Position numbers and translations under genes: made by a program. Positions 7,812-17,650 of a stretch of 64,000 nucleotides of DNA are shown here, in pieces; position 1 is the first letter of the stretch; every line of letters starts with the position of its first letter. The stretch comes from Shewanella canadensis (GTDB lineage Bacteria; Pseudomonadota; Gammaproteobacteria; Enterobacterales; Shewanellaceae): the NCBI RefSeq assembly GCF_003966225.1, contig NZ_RXNU01000006.1, forward strand, positions 248,001 through 312,000, given 5' to 3'. The notes beneath the pieces were generated by a model. That model worked only from the letters and a program-made list of their open reading frames with translations, had not been told where the DNA came from and did not search any database.

Positions 7812-9456
7812 GTGGTTTAAATCGGGCTCACCTTGGATATGGATGACAGGTGGGGCGGTAAGCATCAGCTTAATTGCCGTACTGGGATTATTGTTGATGA
7901 TTGCCTGGCGCGGACTTAGCTATTTCTGGCCTGCAGAGGTTTATCAGTGGGAGCTGAACGATCCCGAAGGTCATCGTTACACCTTGATTGGTGAAATTTA
8001 CGATAAAGAAGAGGTGCCAACCGAACGTCTTATCTCTGCGGGGCATGTGTTTAAGGAGATGCCTGGTGAAACCGTGACGCGTTATCTGGTGAAAACGGGT
8101 AACCGCGAGTTCGTTGGATTAGATTTTCGCTGGATATTAGCGACAGATATCATCTCGCGCACTTTGCCTGAAGATATTGCCGTGATTGAGAGAAGTAAAA
8201 ATGGTGATTTCTATGGCTACCCGATTGCTGTGGTTGAAGATGGAACACGGCTCGCCCTCGATGATATCGAGGCCTCTTTTGAGGCTCATATCGAACGTGC
8301 CGTAGAGCTCAATGATCAAGCGGTAACACTGCAAAAGAGTGAAATCGGGTCGATAAACCATGAAATGGAGCAGCTTCGTCTACAGGAGAGACGTTATGAG
8401 TTAGATGGTCAACTCACCGAGGAGCGCAAGGCGGAGATAGATGTTAAGCAAGCGAGTCTACAGGCTGAATACTTGCTGCTGGAGAAGTCCTTCTTTGCCC
8501 TTCGCACCGAAGCGGCACGAGACTCAGTGATCATCAAAGATATGCGCGGCGAAGAGGTCGTGCTCAAACTCGATACGATTTTAGATGTTACCTATTCCAA
8601 TCGTATCAGCCTGATAGGAAAAATCGGCCACTGGTTTGTCGGTATCGGCCGGTTTGTCAGCGATGACCCGCGGGAAGCGAATACTGAAGGCGGTGTATTC
8701 CCGGCTATCTTCGGTACGGTGTTTATGGTGATGTTGATGGCGGTTATTGTGACCCCTTTTGGCGTTATCGCGGCGATCTACCTGCATGAATACGCTAAGA
8801 AAGGGCCTGTGACTAAGATGATCCGTATTGCTGTGATTAACTTAGCCGGTGTGCCATCGATTGTGTATGGTGTATTCGGCCTTGGTTTCTTCGTCTATAT
8901 GTTTGGTGGCACGTTAGATCAACTCTTTTACCCTGAGGCGCTGCCCGCTCCGACTTTTGGCTCGCCGGGAGTGCTCTGGTCTGCATTAACCTTGGCGATT
9001 TTGACGCTGCCAGTGGTGATAGTTTCAACCGAAGAGGGGCTGAGCCGCATTCCCAGTGCCGTACGTCAAGGCAGTTTAGCGCTTGGGGCGACAAAAGCTG
9101 AGACACTTTGGCGCATTGTTATCCCTATGGCGAGTCCGGCCATCATGACGGGATTGATTCTGGCGGTGGCCCGCGCTGCCGGTGAAGTTGCTCCATTGAT
9201 GCTGGTGGGAGTCGTAAAGCTAGCACCGACTTTGCCAATCGACATGAATTTCCCATTTGTGCACTTGGAACGTAAGTTTATGCACTTAGGTTTCCACATT
9301 TATGATGTGGGTTTTCAAAGCCCTAACGTGGAAGCCGCGAGACCTTTGGTCTATGCGACTTCGTTCCTACTCGTTTCAGTCATCGTGTCATTAAACTTGA
9401 CTGCTATCGGCGTACGTAACCACTTGCGCGAAAAGTATCGCTCGCTTGAGCATTAA
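7804..9456 (+). CDS. pstA: phosphate ABC transporter permease PstA, long form
   Basis: 550 residues from the ATG at 7804 (GGAGTATTC ahead); E. coli PstA has about 296. TM1 is at about 15-37. A periplasmic insert then runs to about residue 300 and contains a strongly charged coiled coil (about 165-242, with EIGSINHEMEQLRLQERR). The permease core contains an MLMAVIVTPFGVIAAIYLHEY helix (about 305) and the EAA loop LALGATKAETLWRIVIPM (about 425). It pairs with PstC, which also has a large periplasmic insert, suggesting that the two inserts interact. A frame reaching upstream to 7783 is an artefact of the repeats. Confidence 0.92.
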   Translation: MGKWFKSGSPWIWMTGGAVSISLIAVLGLLLMIAWRGLSYFWPAEVYQWELNDPEGHRYTLIGEIYDKEEVPTERLISAGHVFKEMPGETVTRYLVKTGNREFVGLDFRWILATDIISRTLPEDIAVIERSKNGDFYGYPIAVVEDGTRLALDDIEASFEAHIERAVELNDQAVTLQKSEIGSINHEMEQLRLQERRYELDGQLTEERKAEIDVKQASLQAEYLLLEKSFFALRTEAARDSVIIKDMRGEEVVLKLDTILDVTYSNRISLIGKIGHWFVGIGRFVSDDPREANTEGGVFPAIFGTVFMVMLMAVIVTPFGVIAAIYLHEYAKKGPVTKMIRIAVINLAGVPSIVYGVFGLGFFVYMFGGTLDQLFYPEALPAPTFGSPGVLWSALTLAILTLPVVIVSTEEGLSRIPSAVRQGSLALGATKAETLWRIVIPMASPAIMTGLILAVARAAGEVAPLMLVGVVKLAPTLPIDMNFPFVHLERKFMHLGFHIYDVGFQSPNVEAARPLVYATSFLLVSVIVSLNLTAIGVRNHLREKYRSLEH

Positions 9457-9527
9457 AAACCATATATCGCCACGCAGTGGCATAAATAGGGCGGCCAAGC
9501 CGTTCTGTTAAAGTGATAGGATATAAA

Positions 9528-10346
9528 ATGATTTCCATAGATAAGTCCGCTATGAATACTAATTCAGTCGATCTTAACAATTTGAGCCAGGAAGAGACAG
9601 CCCTGGAGATCCGCAACCTGGATCTAAAATACGGTGATAAACAGGCACTTTTCGATGTATCGATGAAGATCCCCGAAAAACAGGTTACGGCATTTATCGG
9701 GCCAAGTGGATGTGGTAAATCCACACTACTGCGCTGCATCAACCGGATGAATGATCTGGTTGATAACTGCCATATCGGTGGGGAAATTTTGCTCAACGGG
9801 CAAAATATCTACGACAAACAAGTCGATGTCGCCTCTCTGCGCAGAAATGTTGGTATGGTGTTCCAGCGTCCAAATCCTTTTCCTAAATCAATCTATGAAA
9901 ACGTCGTTTACGGCTTGCGTCTGCAAGGGGTCAATAATCGACGCGAACTGGATGATGCTGCCGAACAATCTTTGCGTGGCGCCGCCATTTGGGATGAGGT
10001 GAAAGACAGGTTACATGACAATGCGTTTGGCCTTTCCGGTGGTCAGCAGCAGCGTTTGGTGATTGCCCGTGCGATTGCCATCGAGCCAGAAGTTTTACTT
10101 CTCGATGAGCCTACATCGGCCCTGGATCCTATTTCGACACTGACGATTGAAGAGTTGATCACCGAGCTTAAATCTAAATACACAGTCGTGATCGTGACCC
10201 ATAACATGCAACAGGCGGCACGAGTCTCGGATCAAACCGCCTTTATGTATATGGGGGAGCTGGTTGAGTATGCCGATACTAACACCATATTTACGACGCC
10301 AAGAAAACGTAAAACAGAAGATTACATTACGGGAAGATACGGTTAA
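9528..10346 (+). CDS. pstB: phosphate ABC transporter ATPase PstB
   Basis: 272 residues from the ATG at 9528 (AGGA seven bases ahead). A complete ABC ATPase: Walker [10 protein letters not shown] at 58-66, Q-loop [11 protein letters not shown], signature LSGGQQQR, Walker [14 protein letters not shown], and the H-loop VTHN. The Q-loop NPFPKS and the RCINRMNDL segment are typical of PstB rather than of amino-acid ABC ATPases. It hydrolyses ATP to drive phosphate import through PstCA. It is separated from pstA by 71 bp and shares its operon. Confidence 0.97.
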   Translation: MISIDKSAMNTNSVDLNNLSQEETALEIRNLDLKYGDKQALFDVSMKIPEKQVTAFIGPSGCGKSTLLRCINRMNDLVDNCHIGGEILLNGQNIYDKQVDVASLRRNVGMVFQRPNPFPKSIYENVVYGLRLQGVNNRRELDDAAEQSLRGAAIWDEVKDRLHDNAFGLSGGQQQRLVIARAIAIEPEVLLLDEPTSALDPISTLTIEELITELKSKYTVVIVTHNMQQAARVSDQTAFMYMGELVEYADTNTIFTTPRKRKTEDYITGRYG

Positions 10347-10417
10347 TAGAGCTGATTAGTTTTCAGGTCCGGATATATAAATGGGCATTAACAGAATTGG
10401 AAAAGGTTTAAATTGCA

Positions 10418-11128
10418 ATGGAAAATATGAATTTAAGTAAGCACATCTCTGGTCAGTTTAATGCCGAGCTGGATGATATCCGTAATCGTGTTTTAGCTAT
10501 GGGCGGTTTAGTTGAGCGTCAACTGGAACAGTCTCTGGATGCTCTAAGTACACTGGACTCTGAGTTGGCGCAGAAAGTTATCGATGGCGATCATAAGGTC
10601 AATGGTATGGAAGTGGCCATAGATGAAGAGTGCACCCGTATCATTGCCAAGCGTCAGCCTGCTGCGAGCGATTTACGCTTAGTACTTGCGATATCTAAAA
10701 CGATTACCGATCTGGAGCGCATCGGTGATGCTTGCGTGAAGATAGCTAAGGCTGCATTGGATAAACGCTCTAAAAACCAGCAGCCACTACTGGTGAGCAT
10801 CGAGAACATGGGGCGTCACGCGACGCGCATGCTCAATGCCACTTTAGATGCTCTGGCGCGTATGGACGCCGAAGTGGCACTCGAGCTGCACAAAGAAGAC
10901 ATTAAGTTAGATAAAGAGTATGAAGGGATCATTCGCCAATTAATGACCTATATGATGGCCGATCCACGTTCAATTCCCGAAGTATTAGATGTGCTTTGGG
11001 CTGCAAGAGCTGTTGAGCGAGTGGGTGACCGTTGTCAGAATATCTGTGAGTACATCATCTATTACGTGAAGGGGAAAGATGTGCGTCATGTCTCCTATGA
11101 AGAGATGGAGAAAGACCTTAATTTTTAA
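10418..11128 (+). CDS. phoU: phosphate signalling protein PhoU
   Basis: 236 residues, all-helical, with two PhoU repeats each bearing the metal-binding ExxxD motif region ([22 protein letters not shown] near 55; [15 protein letters not shown] near 160). PhoU links Pst transporter state to the PhoR kinase and keeps the Pho regulon off in phosphate excess. It is the last gene of the pst operon here, as in E. coli, and is followed by a strong terminator. Confidence 0.96.
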   Translation: MENMNLSKHISGQFNAELDDIRNRVLAMGGLVERQLEQSLDALSTLDSELAQKVIDGDHKVNGMEVAIDEECTRIIAKRQPAASDLRLVLAISKTITDLERIGDACVKIAKAALDKRSKNQQPLLVSIENMGRHATRMLNATLDALARMDAEVALELHKEDIKLDKEYEGIIRQLMTYMMADPRSIPEVLDVLWAARAVERVGDRCQNICEYIIYYVKGKDVRHVSYEEMEKDLNF

Positions 11129-11167
11129 TTTGGCTGAGATAGCAAAGCGTAAAAATAAATTGTTTTT

Positions 11168-11200
11168 AAACAAGCGGCTATAAAGCCGCTTGTTTGTTTT
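11168..11200 (+). terminator. Rho-independent terminator of pstCAB-phoU
   Basis: 12-bp arms AAACAAGCGGCT and AGCCGCTTGTTT with a four-base loop, followed by GTTTT. It begins 40 nt after the phoU stop. Confidence 0.85.
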
Positions 11201-11530
11201 ATGAAGGTGGCTCAGATTTAAAGCTGAATTCAATGTATAATATACTTATCTTTGTGTATAGACAGATTGTATTCAATAGTGCCGAACTGATTAAATTCAG
11301 TAAATTTGGTCGTTATTTAATGGGATTTGTTGTTTTAGCTTTTGAGTCAAATGTTAGCTTGAAACCTTAGCGTAAAACCTGAGTATATAGCCTTATTGGC
11401 GTTCACAAATTGTGATTCCCGCCGCAGTTACAGTTATGCAAAACTGTATGATGCCTCACCGTCTAATGTTGGCCGGGATCTCTTGTAGTTGAGTGAGTTG
11501 TATCAACTATGTGCTAATTTCGAGAGTTTT
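11201..11530. other. upstream region of the BCCT transporter
   Basis: About 330 bp, AT-rich, without a coding frame that has support. It must carry the promoter of the transporter gene. I see no operator I can name. Confidence 0.4.
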
Positions 11531-13498
11531 ATGTCGATCAAATCCAGTATTAATCCTCCTGTTTTTTTCTCGTCCGTTTTTTTAATTGCGTTAATGGTGT
11601 TTGTCGGGGCTATCTGGCCAGAGCAGGCACAAGCTGTATTTAAGTCAGCCCAGTCTTGGTTTGAACTTAAGGCCGGATGGCTTTACATCTTAGGTGTTGC
11701 CATCTTCCTCATCTTTATCATCTTTGTGATGGTGAGTCGTTTCGGTGATATTAAATTAGGTCCGGATCACGCCGAACCCGATTACAGCTACAAAAGCTGG
11801 ATCGCCATGCTATTTTCAGCCGGTATGGGTATCGGCTTGATGTTCTTCGGTGTTGCCGAACCTGTAATGCACTATTTAGCGCCACCTGATGCGACGCCAG
11901 AGTCGATTCAGGCCGCTAAAGATGCCATGAAGATCACTTTCTTTCACTGGGGTATCCATGCCTGGGCCATCTATGCGGTTGTCGCACTTAGCCTGGCGTA
12001 TTTCTCCTATCGTCATAAGCTGCCTCTTCTGCCACGAAGTGCGCTTTATCCTCTGATTGGTGAGCGTATCTATGGCCCTATAGGGCATGCGGTAGATACA
12101 TTTGCCGTGTTAGGCACCATGTTCGGTGTGGCCACATCTCTGGGTTTTGGTGTGTTACAAGTTAACTCTGGGTTGAACTATCTGCTCGATGTGCCGGTAA
12201 ATTCCTACGTCCAAGTCGGACTTATCATTGCGATTTCATTGATTGCCACACTTTCTGTTTTTTCCGGGTTAGACAAAGGAGTTAAACGGCTCAGTGAGTT
12301 GAACTTAGGTTTAGCGGTATTACTACTGATTTTTGTGCTGATCTTTGGGCCTACCGTCGAGCTATTACAGGCTTTTGTACAAAATACCGGGGGATATTTG
12401 AGTGATATTGTCGGTAAGACATTTAACTTATATGCCTACGAGCAGAAAAATGATTGGATTGGTGGTTGGACCTTGCTCTATTGGGGCTGGTGGATCTCAT
12501 GGTCCCCATTTGTAGGAACCTTTATTGCCAGAGTTTCCCGTGGTCGAACTATCAGAGAGTTTTTGATCGGTGTGTTATTCGTACCAACTGCGTTTACCTT
12601 CTTGTGGATGACAGTATTTGGTAACACGGCGATCGATGCGATCATGAACCATGGCGCAACCTATCTGTCGGAAGCGGTTTCAAGTGATGTATCCGTTGCG
12701 CTGTTTGTATTTTTCGAACATATGCCATTCTCGACTCTGTTATCGACGATTGCCTTGTGTCTGGTTATCACCTTCTTTGTCACCTCGTCTGATTCGGGGT
12801 CACTGGTTATCGATAACCTAACCTCCGGTGGCGATCATGATGCGCCGGTATGGCAGCGTGTTTTCTGGGCGCTACTTCAGGGAGTTGTAGCTTCTGTTTT
12901 ATTGCTTGCCGGCGGTCTTCAAGCACTGCAAACGGTAGCTATTGCCAGTGCATTACCTTTCTTATTAATCATGCTCTTGATGTGTTTTGGTTTATATAAG
13001 GCGCTTAAAGATGACTGGCTGAAGATCAACAGTGTGCAGCTTCATAATACGAGTGTGCAGTTCACCAAAACCAACGTGAACTGGGAAGACCATATCGATG
13101 TGTTAGTGTCTCATCCGAGTAAAGAAGATGCACAAAACTTTCTCGATAATGTGGCTACACCTGCGCTGACTAAGGTGTGTGAGAGCTTTATCAGTAAAGA
13201 TATTCCGGCCGAATTGTTGAATTTTGATAATCGAATTCGTTTTGTTATCGCCAACGAGGAATATGACGACTTTGCCTATGGTCTGCGAATACGTGCCTTT
13301 TCCATTATCAATCCACTCGAGAGTGAACTCGATGAAGGTGAAACCGAATATTATCGGGTGGAGGTGTTCCTGGAGCATGGCGGGCAACATTATGACGTGA
13401 TGGGCTTCACTCAAGATCAGATCTTGGCAGATGTGGTGACTCAGTATGAAAAGTACCTTCATTACCTGCACCTATCCAGTTCAGAATACCTAGGTTAG
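11531..13498 (+). CDS. BCCT-family betaine/choline/carnitine transporter, BetT-like
   Basis: 655 residues from the ATG at 11531 (GAGAG just upstream); a TTG at 11489 is in frame but less likely. There are twelve hydrophobic segments, with the family signatures GMGIGLMFFGVAEPVMHY (TM3 region) and GGWTLLYWGWWISWSPFVGT (TM8 substrate box, about 311), followed by RVSRGRTIREF. A hydrophilic C-terminal tail of about 160 residues, as in BetT and BetP, would be the osmosensing part. It is expected to import choline, glycine betaine or a related quaternary amine by proton or sodium symport for osmoprotection. No bet genes are adjacent, so the substrate is open. Confidence 0.92.
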   Translation: MSIKSSINPPVFFSSVFLIALMVFVGAIWPEQAQAVFKSAQSWFELKAGWLYILGVAIFLIFIIFVMVSRFGDIKLGPDHAEPDYSYKSWIAMLFSAGMGIGLMFFGVAEPVMHYLAPPDATPESIQAAKDAMKITFFHWGIHAWAIYAVVALSLAYFSYRHKLPLLPRSALYPLIGERIYGPIGHAVDTFAVLGTMFGVATSLGFGVLQVNSGLNYLLDVPVNSYVQVGLIIAISLIATLSVFSGLDKGVKRLSELNLGLAVLLLIFVLIFGPTVELLQAFVQNTGGYLSDIVGKTFNLYAYEQKNDWIGGWTLLYWGWWISWSPFVGTFIARVSRGRTIREFLIGVLFVPTAFTFLWMTVFGNTAIDAIMNHGATYLSEAVSSDVSVALFVFFEHMPFSTLLSTIALCLVITFFVTSSDSGSLVIDNLTSGGDHDAPVWQRVFWALLQGVVASVLLLAGGLQALQTVAIASALPFLLIMLLMCFGLYKALKDDWLKINSVQLHNTSVQFTKTNVNWEDHIDVLVSHPSKEDAQNFLDNVATPALTKVCESFISKDIPAELLNFDNRIRFVIANEEYDDFAYGLRIRAFSIINPLESELDEGETEYYRVEVFLEHGGQHYDVMGFTQDQILADVVTQYEKYLHYLHLSSSEYLG

Positions 13499-13592
13499 GA
13501 GAGTGGTTAAGAGCCAGCTTATAAACTAAATAATCAAGCTAAGGTAAATCGAGATAAGGTAAATATTTTGTCTCAAATACTTGGTTAAAATC

Positions 13593-13630
13593 AAACAGCC
13601 CTGATGGTATCATTAGGGCTGTTTTTTTAT
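13593..13630 (+). terminator. Rho-independent terminator after BCCT gene
   Basis: CAGCCCT-GATG...CATT-AGGGCTG arms followed by a run of seven T. It is located about 95 nt past the transporter stop. Confidence 0.85.
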
Positions 13631-13731
13631 ATTCACTCATTTAACGACTGATAATCGTGTCAGGAGCCTCAACAGGGCTCACTTAACAATGGGTCTGGAT
13701 AAGCATTCAAATACAATTTGAGATCAAAGAT

Positions 13732-14094
13732 ATGTCAGCAAATCAAGGCCAAAGTAAGTTAGATAAAGTATTGGCAGAAGCCAGAGAGTATAAAGCGAAA
13801 CGAGAAACTGGCTATCGAGAGCAAGCGCTTAAGCTCTACCCCTGGGTCTGTGGGCGTTGCACGCGAGAGTTCAATAATGCCAATTTACGTGAGCTAACTG
13901 TGCATCACAGGGATCATAATCACGATAATAACCCGTCTGATGGGTCTAATTGGGAGTTACTGTGTCTATATTGCCACGATAACGAACACTCTAAATTTGA
14001 AGAGTTGATCCAATACGGAGCGACTAAGGAAGCTAAAGTAGAAGCGGCAACTTACAATCCTTTTGCCGATCTCAAAGGCATGATGAAGAAGTAA
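13732..14094 (+). CDS. yajD: HNH nuclease family protein, YajD-like
   Basis: 120 residues, close to the 115 of E. coli YajD. Zinc cysteine pairs are CGRC (40-43) and CLYC (78-81). The HNH core is HHRDHNHDNNP (58-68), then NWELLCLYCHDNEH (73-86). All metal-binding and catalytic histidines and the Asn are present. The physiological role of YajD is not established; the HNH fold suggests a DNA nuclease. Monocistronic, convergent with the DUF1289 gene. Confidence 0.88.
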   Translation: MSANQGQSKLDKVLAEAREYKAKRETGYREQALKLYPWVCGRCTREFNNANLRELTVHHRDHNHDNNPSDGSNWELLCLYCHDNEHSKFEELIQYGATKEAKVEAATYNPFADLKGMMKK

Positions 14095-14140
14095 AAGTCA
14101 GCTCGTAAAATACCTGAAAGGGTTTCTGGCTTTGAGAGAA

Positions 14141-14190
14141 AGAGATATGCTGCATATCTCTATCTCTATCTCTATCTCTATCTCTATCTC
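14141..14190. repeat. hexanucleotide microsatellite (TATCTC)6 with hairpin
   Basis: Six perfect copies of TATCTC occupy 14155-14190. The first copy also pairs with AGAGATATG at 14141-14149, giving a 9-bp hairpin with a CTG loop. The tract lies between two convergent genes and could act as a transcription-stop element for either side. Confidence 0.9.
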
Positions 14191-14204
14191 TTTAGCAGGG
14201 GTTA

Positions 14205-14441
14205 CTATGCTGTTTCTTTGAGGCGAGCCGCCACCTCCTGCCATCTATCCTTGCTTATTTTTTCACTGTTCACCCCTTTGCCTAACTCTGCTTTACGGCC
14301 AGGGATATTCTTCCAGACTTGGGCCTTGAACGCATCATCGGCTTTACTCCAACCCACTATTTCATCGATATTTCGATAACACCCCATGCAGATATCATCT
14401 TCGTTTACACCGCACTTCGCCACACAAGGAGATTGAATCAT
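14205..14441 (-). CDS. DUF1289 small cysteine protein
   Basis: 78 residues with the family cysteine pattern SPCVAKC (C6, C10) and CMGC (C18, C21), followed by the R-x-I-D-E-I-x-x-W motif (YRNIDEIVGWS). Four cysteines suggest a metal site. Family function is unknown. It is probably expressed alone. Confidence 0.85.
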   Translation of the reverse strand: MIQSPCVAKCGVNEDDICMGCYRNIDEIVGWSKADDAFKAQVWKNIPGRKAELGKGVNSEKISKDRWQEVAARLKETA

Positions 14442-14732
14442 GTCACATCCATTTTTAATTTAGTGTCATACATTATTATGGGGGGGCGATTTTAATGTTC
14501 TTTGTCACAGTATTCAAGACTTATGAGTGGTAGGCGTGGTGTATTCTAAGTAAGAGATCTTTGTTGCAAAGTCATTAGTCGATTGGGTGTTTTCATAAGT
14601 AACACCGGAATGAATAACCGATAGCGGGATAGGTTATAGGTTATAAGTGGTTAATCAGTTAAACTCACAAACAAATTTATTTACTTTTTATACTAACTTT
14701 TCAACGGATTGCGAAAAGTCATAGGGGGCTTT

Positions 14733-15917
14733 ATGAACGTGTTATTACGTTTAACGGTTATGGTCATGCTAGGTCAGCTTTTGACTGCATGTTCTTTATT
14801 GGAAATTAAGCTCGAAAGTGGCATCGAGCCACTGCCTCAAGAACAATTGAATATGCGGGTATTCAGCCGCGATTTTAGCAGTTCATTTTATAGCAAGGTC
14901 GAGCTCACGGCCGATGAGATCGCATCCTTTGAAGACGCTGGTGAGCAAGTTATTTATCTCAAATCCAATGCATTGATGTGGAAGATCTATTCTGAACAGG
15001 CGCTGCAGAGGACTATTTTTCAAACCTCACCGATCGCAGCAATGGTCGATACCTGGGCGTTTACGGCGCAGATGACCGCATTCTATGAAGCAGGTGCAGG
15101 TCAGTCTCTTTTTGGTTCTCAACAGAGCCGGGCAATAGAGAGCAGTAGAGAGTTGCAATCTGAGTTCGAATCTACGGTCAAAGGCTTCTTAAAATCCGAA
15201 GAATTTAACAAAAATCGTGATTTTATCGAACAGTACGTCGTCGATAACCCGCTGACCGAAATGACCTTTAGCCGGAAATCGGCATTTAATGATTGGTTAA
15301 AATTCAGAGAGATAAATGAATTTGAAGCGGTGACAACCTTTGGTTCTGTGCCTGAGGTGATGAGTGATATCTCCGATCGTATGGCGATGATCTCTGAGCA
15401 GATGCCAAAAATACTGGGCTGGAAGGCTGAACTCTATGCATTGCACTCTAATATCAATGCTGAGGAGATACAGAAGACGTTGAATCATATCAGCGTCACA
15501 TCGGCAAAATTTCAAGAACTTATGGCACAAAGCCCCGAGATGATGCAGACATTGGCGGTCGATATGCGTCGTGAGTTAAGCCCGTTATTACAGCAGCTCA
15601 GTGATTCAACCGATAGTAAATTGGCCCAGTTATCTACCGAGCGACAAGCGTTGGAACTGATGGTTAAGAGTGAACGTATGGCCTTAGAAGATATGGTCGC
15701 AAGAGAGCGTGTCGCGGCCGCCGCCAATTTAGATGAACTTTCTAAACATACAGTCGAGATCGTGTTTCAAGAGCTGACAAAAACACTCAAGAGTTTGATT
15801 CTTTACTTTGTGCTTTTCCTCGTGGTGGTGTTCTTTGCCCCCTTAGGTCTGGGTGTCTGGCTAGGTAAGCGTATGGAGAGTAAGAAAGTTCAAAAAACGA
15901 GTGACCTTCAAGTTTAG
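14733..15917 (+). CDS. unrecognised lipoprotein with coiled coil and C-terminal membrane anchor
   Basis: 394 residues from the ATG at 14733 (AGGGGG five bases ahead); a start at 14709 would precede it without a ribosome site. The signal peptide ends in a lipobox, LLTAC. The body is helical and acidic. A long coiled coil near 290-350 (ALELMVKSERMALEDMVARERV) leads into a single C-terminal TM of about 22 residues (LILYFVLFLVVVFFAPLGLGVWL) with a basic tail GKRMESKK. I do not recognise the family. An N-terminal lipid plus a C-terminal TM would tether it at both ends, either within one membrane or across the periplasm. No operon partner is obvious. Confidence 0.75.
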   Translation: MNVLLRLTVMVMLGQLLTACSLLEIKLESGIEPLPQEQLNMRVFSRDFSSSFYSKVELTADEIASFEDAGEQVIYLKSNALMWKIYSEQALQRTIFQTSPIAAMVDTWAFTAQMTAFYEAGAGQSLFGSQQSRAIESSRELQSEFESTVKGFLKSEEFNKNRDFIEQYVVDNPLTEMTFSRKSAFNDWLKFREINEFEAVTTFGSVPEVMSDISDRMAMISEQMPKILGWKAELYALHSNINAEEIQKTLNHISVTSAKFQELMAQSPEMMQTLAVDMRRELSPLLQQLSDSTDSKLAQLSTERQALELMVKSERMALEDMVARERVAAAANLDELSKHTVEIVFQELTKTLKSLILYFVLFLVVVFFAPLGLGVWLGKRMESKKVQKTSDLQV

Positions 15918-16120
15918 TACTCGCCTGAACGCTGTCACCCATAAACTCATTATTTTAAAGCGGGTGACGGCGATTGAGTTAACAGCTATTGATTTATATT
16001 CTTCGTGACTCGTGACTTTTGCCGAGTATGCATCTGAATGCTTCTGTTTTATAATCCCAGTTTGTAGCTTGCTCTGCTCAGTGTAGATCTCAACGCTGCC
16101 TCTGATATCCTGTAAAGAGA

Positions 16121-17392
16121 GTGACCACTATCCAGTCTATGCAAAATACTCCGCCAAAGCCCATGCAAAAGACCCAGCAAAGTGCCTTATTTAAAAGGCT
16201 CGATACCTTGTTAGTTCAAAGTCGTGACTTATGGCAAGTTAAGGCGTTCGATTGCACAGCGCTTCCATGGGCGACTCAGTTCCCGCGTTTAGCCGAGCAT
16301 GTTTGGTCGATTGCTGATGAAGATATTGATGATGTTGATATAGCGCAGTCTTCTCTTATTGCCGCATTATTGCCCTCTCTGACTGAAGACCTGATGGAGG
16401 CTGGACTCGAGTGGGAGTTGAGCCTGCTGGATATCACAGCGCCGCTGTGCGATAAGCCAGACAAAGCGCTAATGCCCGATAGAGAGCTGTCTCATTTCAG
16501 CTCAGGTATTAAGGGACGTAAGTGGGAACAGATCACTGCTTTTGCAGCGCAATTAACTCGGTGTGATAGTGATGTGTTGGAATGGTGCGCAGGTAAGGGG
16601 CATTTAGGGCGTTTGATTGCAAAGGCCCATAATCGTTCAGTCGTCAGTCTCGAGTGGCAACAAAGCTTGTGTGAAGCCGGTACTGCCTTTGCTGAGCAGT
16701 GGCATCTACCACAAACCTTCATTTGTGCCGATGCATTTGCAGCCAAGCAAAGCCAATTAAAGGTGAGTCAACAGGCCGTTGCACTGCATGCTTGCGGTGA
16801 TCTACATATCGAGCTGCTGCGGTTAGCCTCGACGGCCGGGACCAGGAATATTGCATTTTCACCTTGTTGCTATCACCTTATTCGTGCCAAAGAGTACGAA
16901 GCACTCTGCATCGGAGGGCGTAACAGCGCGCTGAAATTGAGCCGACATGATCTGCAGTTACCACTGCAACAGAGTACGATTGCCGGCAGTAAGCAACAGG
17001 AGCTGAGGCATCAGGAGATCGCCTGGCGCCTTGGGTTTGATTCATTGCAGCGTGAGGTTCGAGGTTGCGAGCAATACTTGCCAATTCCTTCGATAAAACA
17101 GAGTCAACTCAGTGGCGACTTTAGTGCTTTTTGTCTCTGGGCCGCACAAACAAAATCAGTACCTTTAACAGAGAATATAAATTTCGAGCATTTTGAACAA
17201 TCAGGTTTAAAACGTCAGCGCTTGACCAGAAGAGTCGATCTGGTTGCTCACCTTTTTCGAGTCGTGCTGGAACATTGGTTGTTACTGGATAGAGTTTGTT
17301 TTCTTGAAGAGCAAGGCTATAGTGTCTCTCTCAGAAAATTTTGTTCAGAGCGGGTTACACCGCGTAATTCATTAATTCAGGCCGAAAAATAA
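16121..17392 (+). CDS. SAM-dependent methyltransferase (Methyltransf_32-like)
   Basis: 423 residues from a GTG at 16121; ATG codons at 16139 and 16163 are alternatives. The central Rossmann segment has motif I, DVLEWCAGKGHLGRLIA (about 155-170), an acidic end of strand 2 (VVSLEW), and a HACGDLHIELL segment. SPCCYH follows, the Pro-Cys-Cys-Tyr-His signature of the Methyltransf_32 group (METTL25/RRNAD1-like). The substrate is unknown; RNA is possible. It is not evidently in an operon: 258 bp separate it from oleA. Confidence 0.8.
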   Translation: MTTIQSMQNTPPKPMQKTQQSALFKRLDTLLVQSRDLWQVKAFDCTALPWATQFPRLAEHVWSIADEDIDDVDIAQSSLIAALLPSLTEDLMEAGLEWELSLLDITAPLCDKPDKALMPDRELSHFSSGIKGRKWEQITAFAAQLTRCDSDVLEWCAGKGHLGRLIAKAHNRSVVSLEWQQSLCEAGTAFAEQWHLPQTFICADAFAAKQSQLKVSQQAVALHACGDLHIELLRLASTAGTRNIAFSPCCYHLIRAKEYEALCIGGRNSALKLSRHDLQLPLQQSTIAGSKQQELRHQEIAWRLGFDSLQREVRGCEQYLPIPSIKQSQLSGDFSAFCLWAAQTKSVPLTENINFEHFEQSGLKRQRLTRRVDLVAHLFRVVLEHWLLLDRVCFLEEQGYSVSLRKFCSERVTPRNSLIQAEK

Positions 17393-17650
17393 ACAAAAAT
17401 GCGTTTAAATGACAAAGTTAAATCTAAGTCACTGTTTATTAAGGTTCGTCGGGTTAATGTGTGAGCGTTTTCTAATCAAAGATCCGCTGCTTTGTAGTTA
17501 AGCATTGAGTTAATTTGTGAATAAATCGGACCTTAGACGGTTTTTTATTGAATCATTAGCTTTTTCTTGCTCAAATGTCGGGTTAACACTAAATAACAAT
17601 ATTTATTGGCTGTCGAAGCGCCGATATAGTGAGCGAAATAATACTGTTTC

